DNA of 64,000 nt, from the NCBI RefSeq assembly GCF_005938645.2, contig NZ_CP042171.1, positions 806,001 to 870,000 of the forward strand. Direction: 5' to 3'. This document shows, piece by piece, positions 60,669 to 64,000 of this stretch. Numbering within the stretch: the first letter of the stretch is position 1; each line of letters starts with the position of its first letter. The position numbers and the translations under genes are program-made. The notes below the pieces were generated by a model that did not search any database, was not told the origin of the DNA, and saw only the letters and a program-made list of their open reading frames with translations. Source of the DNA: Pedobacter sp. KBS0701. Lineage in GTDB: Bacteria; Bacteroidota; Bacteroidia; Sphingobacteriales; Sphingobacteriaceae.

Positions 60669-63023
60669 ATGAAAACAGGTCACAAATCTATATCCGTTCT
60701 CCTCGTTTTACTTTTTTTTAATGCTGTTTCCTACGCACAAGATGTGCTGAAATTTGTGAATCCTAACATCGGCACCGCACACAGCAGGTGGTTTTTTTAC
60801 ACCCCGGCTGCCGTACCTTATGGAATGGCAAAACTTGCACCATCTACAAATGGCAGTTATGGAAACCTGCAAGGCTGGGAGGCCGTTGGCTATGATACAC
60901 GACATACGTCTATAGAAGGCTTTGTGCATTTTCATGAGTGGCAGGTTGGTGGGATCAGCTTTATGCCAACTGCGGGTGTACTCAAAACTGTTCCCGGAGC
61001 ACTCGAAAAGCCCGGAAGCGGTTACCGCTCAAGTTTTTCAAGAAAAAATGAAATTGCAGAGCCCGGATACTATTCAGTAATTTTGGACGATTTTAAAATT
61101 AAAGCAGAACTTACTGCTACAAAGCGGGTTGGCTTTCATAGATATACCTTCCCGAAATCAGACAGTTCCAGGATTATGCTATCCATAGGAAATATCCAGG
61201 GCGAAAGCGGACCGGTAACAGATGCATCGGTAGAAATGATTGATGATACCCATTTTCAGGGCTATGTGATCACTTATCCGAAATATGTTAAAACCTATGA
61301 TGAGGGCGGACGCGTAGCGATGTACTTTTTTGGGGAGCTTAATAAAAAGCCAGTGACAGTGGGTGCCCTGGCTAGAGAAGCCTCGATAGCGAATCAAAAA
61401 TCATCAAAAGGAATTGGTGCAGGCTTATATTTAGGCTATAAAACTGTAGAAAAGGAAAGCATCGAAATTAAGGTTGGCCTTTCTTATACCTCCATTGCTA
61501 ATGCAAAGCTCAACCTTAAAACTGAAGCCGGACACCTGGGTTTTGCTACTGCAAAAGCGGCTGCTCAAGACGAATGGAGTACTGCGCTGGGTAAACTCAA
61601 GGTATCAACCAACAATGTTGCCGCTAAAACAAAATTTTACACTGGCCTTTATCACGCACTTTTGGGAAGGGGAATCGCCAGCGATGTGAATGGTAATTTT
61701 CCAAGACACGATGGGACCATAGGTCAGTTGCCTAAAGATGCAAAGGGGAAATTCAGCTACAATTTTATGAATACTGATGCGATATGGGGTGGTTTCTGGA
61801 ACCTTACCCAACTATGGGCACTTTCTTATCCTACCCATTATAGTGATTTTGTGCACACCCAGCTGGAAATTTATAAAGAACGTGGCTGGTTTGGTGATGG
61901 AATAGCCAATAGCAATTTCGTTTCCGGCGTGGGCACCAATTTCGTGGGTTTAGCCATCTCAGGGGCTTATCAGGCAGGCATTCGTGATTATGATTTGAAT
62001 TTAGCCTATGAAGCCGTAATGGGAAATGAACTCGGTTATCAAAATCGTCTTGTAGGTTCTGGCAAAATGGACACCAAAAGTTTTATCACAAAGGGATATG
62101 TGCCTTTTTTAGATGCCGACAAAACTGATTCTACAGGATCTCATTTTTCAGGATCACATACACTTGAATACAGTTACAGTGCATTTGCGGCAGCACAATT
62201 TGCCAAAAGATTGGGCAAAACAACTGATTATCAGAAAATGATCCAACTGTCAGACGGTTGGAAAAACATATTCGACAGCGGGCTAAAGCTTGTGCACCCT
62301 AAAAAAGAGGATGGTACATTTATCAGCAAGTTTGACCCTTTAGAAGCCTGGCGTGGCTTTCAGGAAGGAAATGCCACACAATATACCTTTTATGTGCCGC
62401 AGAATCCTAAATCCCTAATTAGTGAGATCGGAGAAAAAACCTTTAATGTTAGGTTAAATGAAATTTTCGAAACCTCCAGAAAAAATGCTTTTGGCGGAGG
62501 CAAAACCATAGATGCATTCGCAGGCATACAGTCTCTTTACAATCATGGTAATCAACCAAACTTGCACATCAGCTGGCTATTTAATTATTCTTCAGCACCT
62601 TGGCTTACTCAAAAATGGACGAGAGCGATATGTGATGAGTTTTACGGAACCGAGAGCATACATGGTTATGGCTATGGCCAGGACGAAGATCAGGGCCAAC
62701 TGGGTTCCTGGTATGTCATGTCATCGCTTGGACTCTTTGATGTAAAAGGATTGACGGATTTTAGGCCAACGATCCAGCTTGGAAGTCCTGTTTTTGACCA
62801 ATCGGTCATTACACTGGGCAATGGAAAATTGCTGACCATAAAAGCCGAAAACAATTCAAATGAAAATGTTTTTGTGCAATCAGCTTCCTGGAACGGAAAG
62901 GTACTTAATCAGGCTTGGCTGTATCGCGATCTACTGATGCAGGGCGGAACGCTTATCCTGAAGATGGGAAATAAGCCTAATAAAAACTGGGGTGTAAAAG
63001 TGCCGCCTCCATCAGTTCAGTAA
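60669..63023 (+). CDS. GH92-family alpha-mannosidase-like enzyme (divergent)
   Basis: This 784-residue protein has a signal peptide ending V-S-Y-A-Q (about 24) and the GH92 two-domain layout: an N-terminal beta-sandwich (about 25-270) and an alpha/alpha-barrel (about 290-780). GH92 enzymes are calcium-dependent exo-alpha-mannosidases. The C-terminal D-E-D-Q-G-Q-L-G-S-W-Y-V segment matches the family's catalytic-base region. Several other landmarks differ: the N-terminus reads V-N-P-N-I-G-T-A-H-S-R-W-F-F instead of the usual G-H-T-F-P-G, and H-T-L-E-Y-S-Y replaces T-L-E-Y-A-Y-D-D. It probably belongs to a separate GH92 branch. It starts 18 bp after GH76. Confidence 0.85.
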   Translation: MKTGHKSISVLLVLLFFNAVSYAQDVLKFVNPNIGTAHSRWFFYTPAAVPYGMAKLAPSTNGSYGNLQGWEAVGYDTRHTSIEGFVHFHEWQVGGISFMPTAGVLKTVPGALEKPGSGYRSSFSRKNEIAEPGYYSVILDDFKIKAELTATKRVGFHRYTFPKSDSSRIMLSIGNIQGESGPVTDASVEMIDDTHFQGYVITYPKYVKTYDEGGRVAMYFFGELNKKPVTVGALAREASIANQKSSKGIGAGLYLGYKTVEKESIEIKVGLSYTSIANAKLNLKTEAGHLGFATAKAAAQDEWSTALGKLKVSTNNVAAKTKFYTGLYHALLGRGIASDVNGNFPRHDGTIGQLPKDAKGKFSYNFMNTDAIWGGFWNLTQLWALSYPTHYSDFVHTQLEIYKERGWFGDGIANSNFVSGVGTNFVGLAISGAYQAGIRDYDLNLAYEAVMGNELGYQNRLVGSGKMDTKSFITKGYVPFLDADKTDSTGSHFSGSHTLEYSYSAFAAAQFAKRLGKTTDYQKMIQLSDGWKNIFDSGLKLVHPKKEDGTFISKFDPLEAWRGFQEGNATQYTFYVPQNPKSLISEIGEKTFNVRLNEIFETSRKNAFGGGKTIDAFAGIQSLYNHGNQPNLHISWLFNYSSAPWLTQKWTRAICDEFYGTESIHGYGYGQDEDQGQLGSWYVMSSLGLFDVKGLTDFRPTIQLGSPVFDQSVITLGNGKLLTIKAENNSNENVFVQSASWNGKVLNQAWLYRDLLMQGGTLILKMGNKPNKNWGVKVPPPSVQ

Positions 63024-63045
63024 ATCGGGGTAGATTCTAAAGTAT

Positions 63046-64000
63046 ATGAGAAAAATCATCTACATCCTGCTATTGCTTTTCTATGGCAGGGCTTATGCTC
63101 AAACTCCCATCTTAAAAAATATATATAAAGCCCGGGCCGGGGAGATGTTCACCAAAATTTGGACGCACTATCGCGTGGATGGTTTTCCAGGGCTTTTTAG
63201 TGAACATTATCCATCAGATACAACGGTTAATCTCGATTATTTTCAGGGAGCTAAGGTACAAGAAAAAAAAGTTAGCTTTTTGTGGCCTTTTTCCGGGATG
63301 TTCTCTGCCGCCAATGTGCTGGTTAAATATCCCGATTTAAGGACAAAATATACGCAGTATCTGGATTCACTGACGACAGGCGTTTTGGCCTATAGAGATA
63401 CCTTGCGTACCCCATCAGGTTATCAGGCATACCCGGTAGCACTAGAAAAGGCAGATCGGTACTATGATGATAATGCATTGGTGTGCATCGATTACCTTGA
63501 AGCTTACTTTAATACAAAGGATATGCTTTACATCAGAAAAGCCAAAGAAGTATTCCGGTTCATCGAAAGCGGTTGGGACGAGCATCTGCAGGGCGGTGTC
63601 TATTGGCTCGAAGGCCACAAGGATCAGAAACCAGCCTGCAGTAATGGGATGGCCACCCTGGCGGCGCTAAAGCTCTATCAGGCGACTCACGAAAAGGTTT
63701 ATTTAAGGTGGGGAAAACGATTTTACCATTGGATGCATTCCAGGCTTAGAAATCCCGGTGGCATTTATTACAATGATATTAAGATGGACGGTGCTCAGAA
63801 TGCTACCTACTATACTTACAATACTGGTGCTATGCTAGAGGGGGCCGTACTCTTGTATCGTTTTACAGGCAATCGCACTTATCTCTCTGAGGCCCGGCTC
63901 GTCGCAAAAAACGCTTTCGGTTTTTTTTCAACCCGGGAAAATGGGGAATTCCGATTCAGGATTGATCTTCCCTGGTTTGTTACGGTTTTATTCAGGGGAT
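63046..64000 (+). CDS. GH76 family glycoside hydrolase (second copy; runs off the right edge)
   Basis: The ATG at 63046, 22 bp after the GH92 stop, opens a frame that continues to the window end (318 codons visible). A signal peptide (core I-Y-I-L-L-L-L-F-Y, end A-Y-A-Q) is followed by the GH76 barrel. The catalytic pair is D141-D142 in R-Y-Y-D-D-N-A-L, and G-G-V-Y-W-L-E and C-S-N-G-M-A match other family segments. No lipobox cysteine is present, so this copy is probably periplasmic, whereas the first GH76 is lipid-anchored. That division, surface cutting and then periplasmic trimming, is typical of mannan loci. Confidence 0.88.
   Translation, partial: MRKIIYILLLLFYGRAYAQTPILKNIYKARAGEMFTKIWTHYRVDGFPGLFSEHYPSDTTVNLDYFQGAKVQEKKVSFLWPFSGMFSAANVLVKYPDLRTKYTQYLDSLTTGVLAYRDTLRTPSGYQAYPVALEKADRYYDDNALVCIDYLEAYFNTKDMLYIRKAKEVFRFIESGWDEHLQGGVYWLEGHKDQKPACSNGMATLAALKLYQATHEKVYLRWGKRFYHWMHSRLRNPGGIYYNDIKMDGAQNATYYTYNTGAMLEGAVLLYRFTGNRTYLSEARLVAKNAFGFFSTRENGEFRFRIDLPWFVTVLFRG

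Overview
The window comes from a Bacteroidota chromosome, most likely a Pedobacter-like member of the Sphingobacteriaceae. Four things point there. There are four SusC/SusD pairs and many lipoproteins of the C-K-K/C-N-D type. The glycan-responsive regulator is of the hybrid two-component family. Promoters follow the Bacteroidota TTTG-N19-20-TAnnTTTG pattern. Palindromic dispersed repeats of the kind common in this group are also present. No RNA polymerase, rRNA or plasmid/phage genes are seen, and there is no CRISPR array.

Region 1 (1-14150) is housekeeping with scattered small mobile sequences. It holds the end of a BatA-like membrane protein, a dihydroorotase homologue that lacks its metal ligands, an acidic orphan protein, a DUF4199 membrane protein, an IS110-family insertion with an unusual 157-bp tandem duplication, two GT2 glycosyltransferases with a membrane partner, and a GH3-like adenylate-forming protein. 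A four-helix-bundle (S23/IVP) cassette, dxr, rseP, hscB, a DUF3817 protein and tRNA-Leu follow. Dispersed repeats have reached the starts of two genes: the GH3-like gene and dxr.

Region 2 (14400-39600) is a large polysaccharide utilisation locus. It has an IPT/NHL lipoprotein, two SusC/SusD pairs, a DUF4973/DUF1735-type lipoprotein, two GH43 enzymes (one with a ricin-type lectin domain), a DUF1080 3-keto-glycoside hydrolase paired with a Tat-exported Gfo/Idh/MocA oxidoreductase, and a GH105 unsaturated rhamnogalacturonyl hydrolase. In its middle lies a propeller sensor kinase followed by an AraC-type response regulator. Together they look like a hybrid two-component protein divided by one in-frame stop codon. 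Four transcription starts in this region share the same promoter block with identical internal spacing, so the region looks like one regulon. The enzyme set suggests arabinan or arabinose-decorated pectin as substrate (inference).

Region 3 (40310-48862) is an ECF sigma factor, a FecR-type anti-sigma, a SusC with the N-terminal STN signalling domain, a SusD and a TlpA-like thioredoxin protein. This is a self-contained, cell-surface-signalled uptake locus.

Region 4 (49036-64000, continuing off the edge) is an alpha-mannan type locus. A divergent GntR/UTRA repressor faces an operon of a mannose-6-phosphate-isomerase-like fusion protein, a sugar porter, SusC, SusD, a SusE-like protein, GH76 endo-alpha-1,6-mannanase, a divergent GH92 alpha-mannosidase and a second GH76 cut by the window end. 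The operon promoter matches the Bacteroidota consensus and is overlapped by a palindromic operator that recurs next to the repressor gene.
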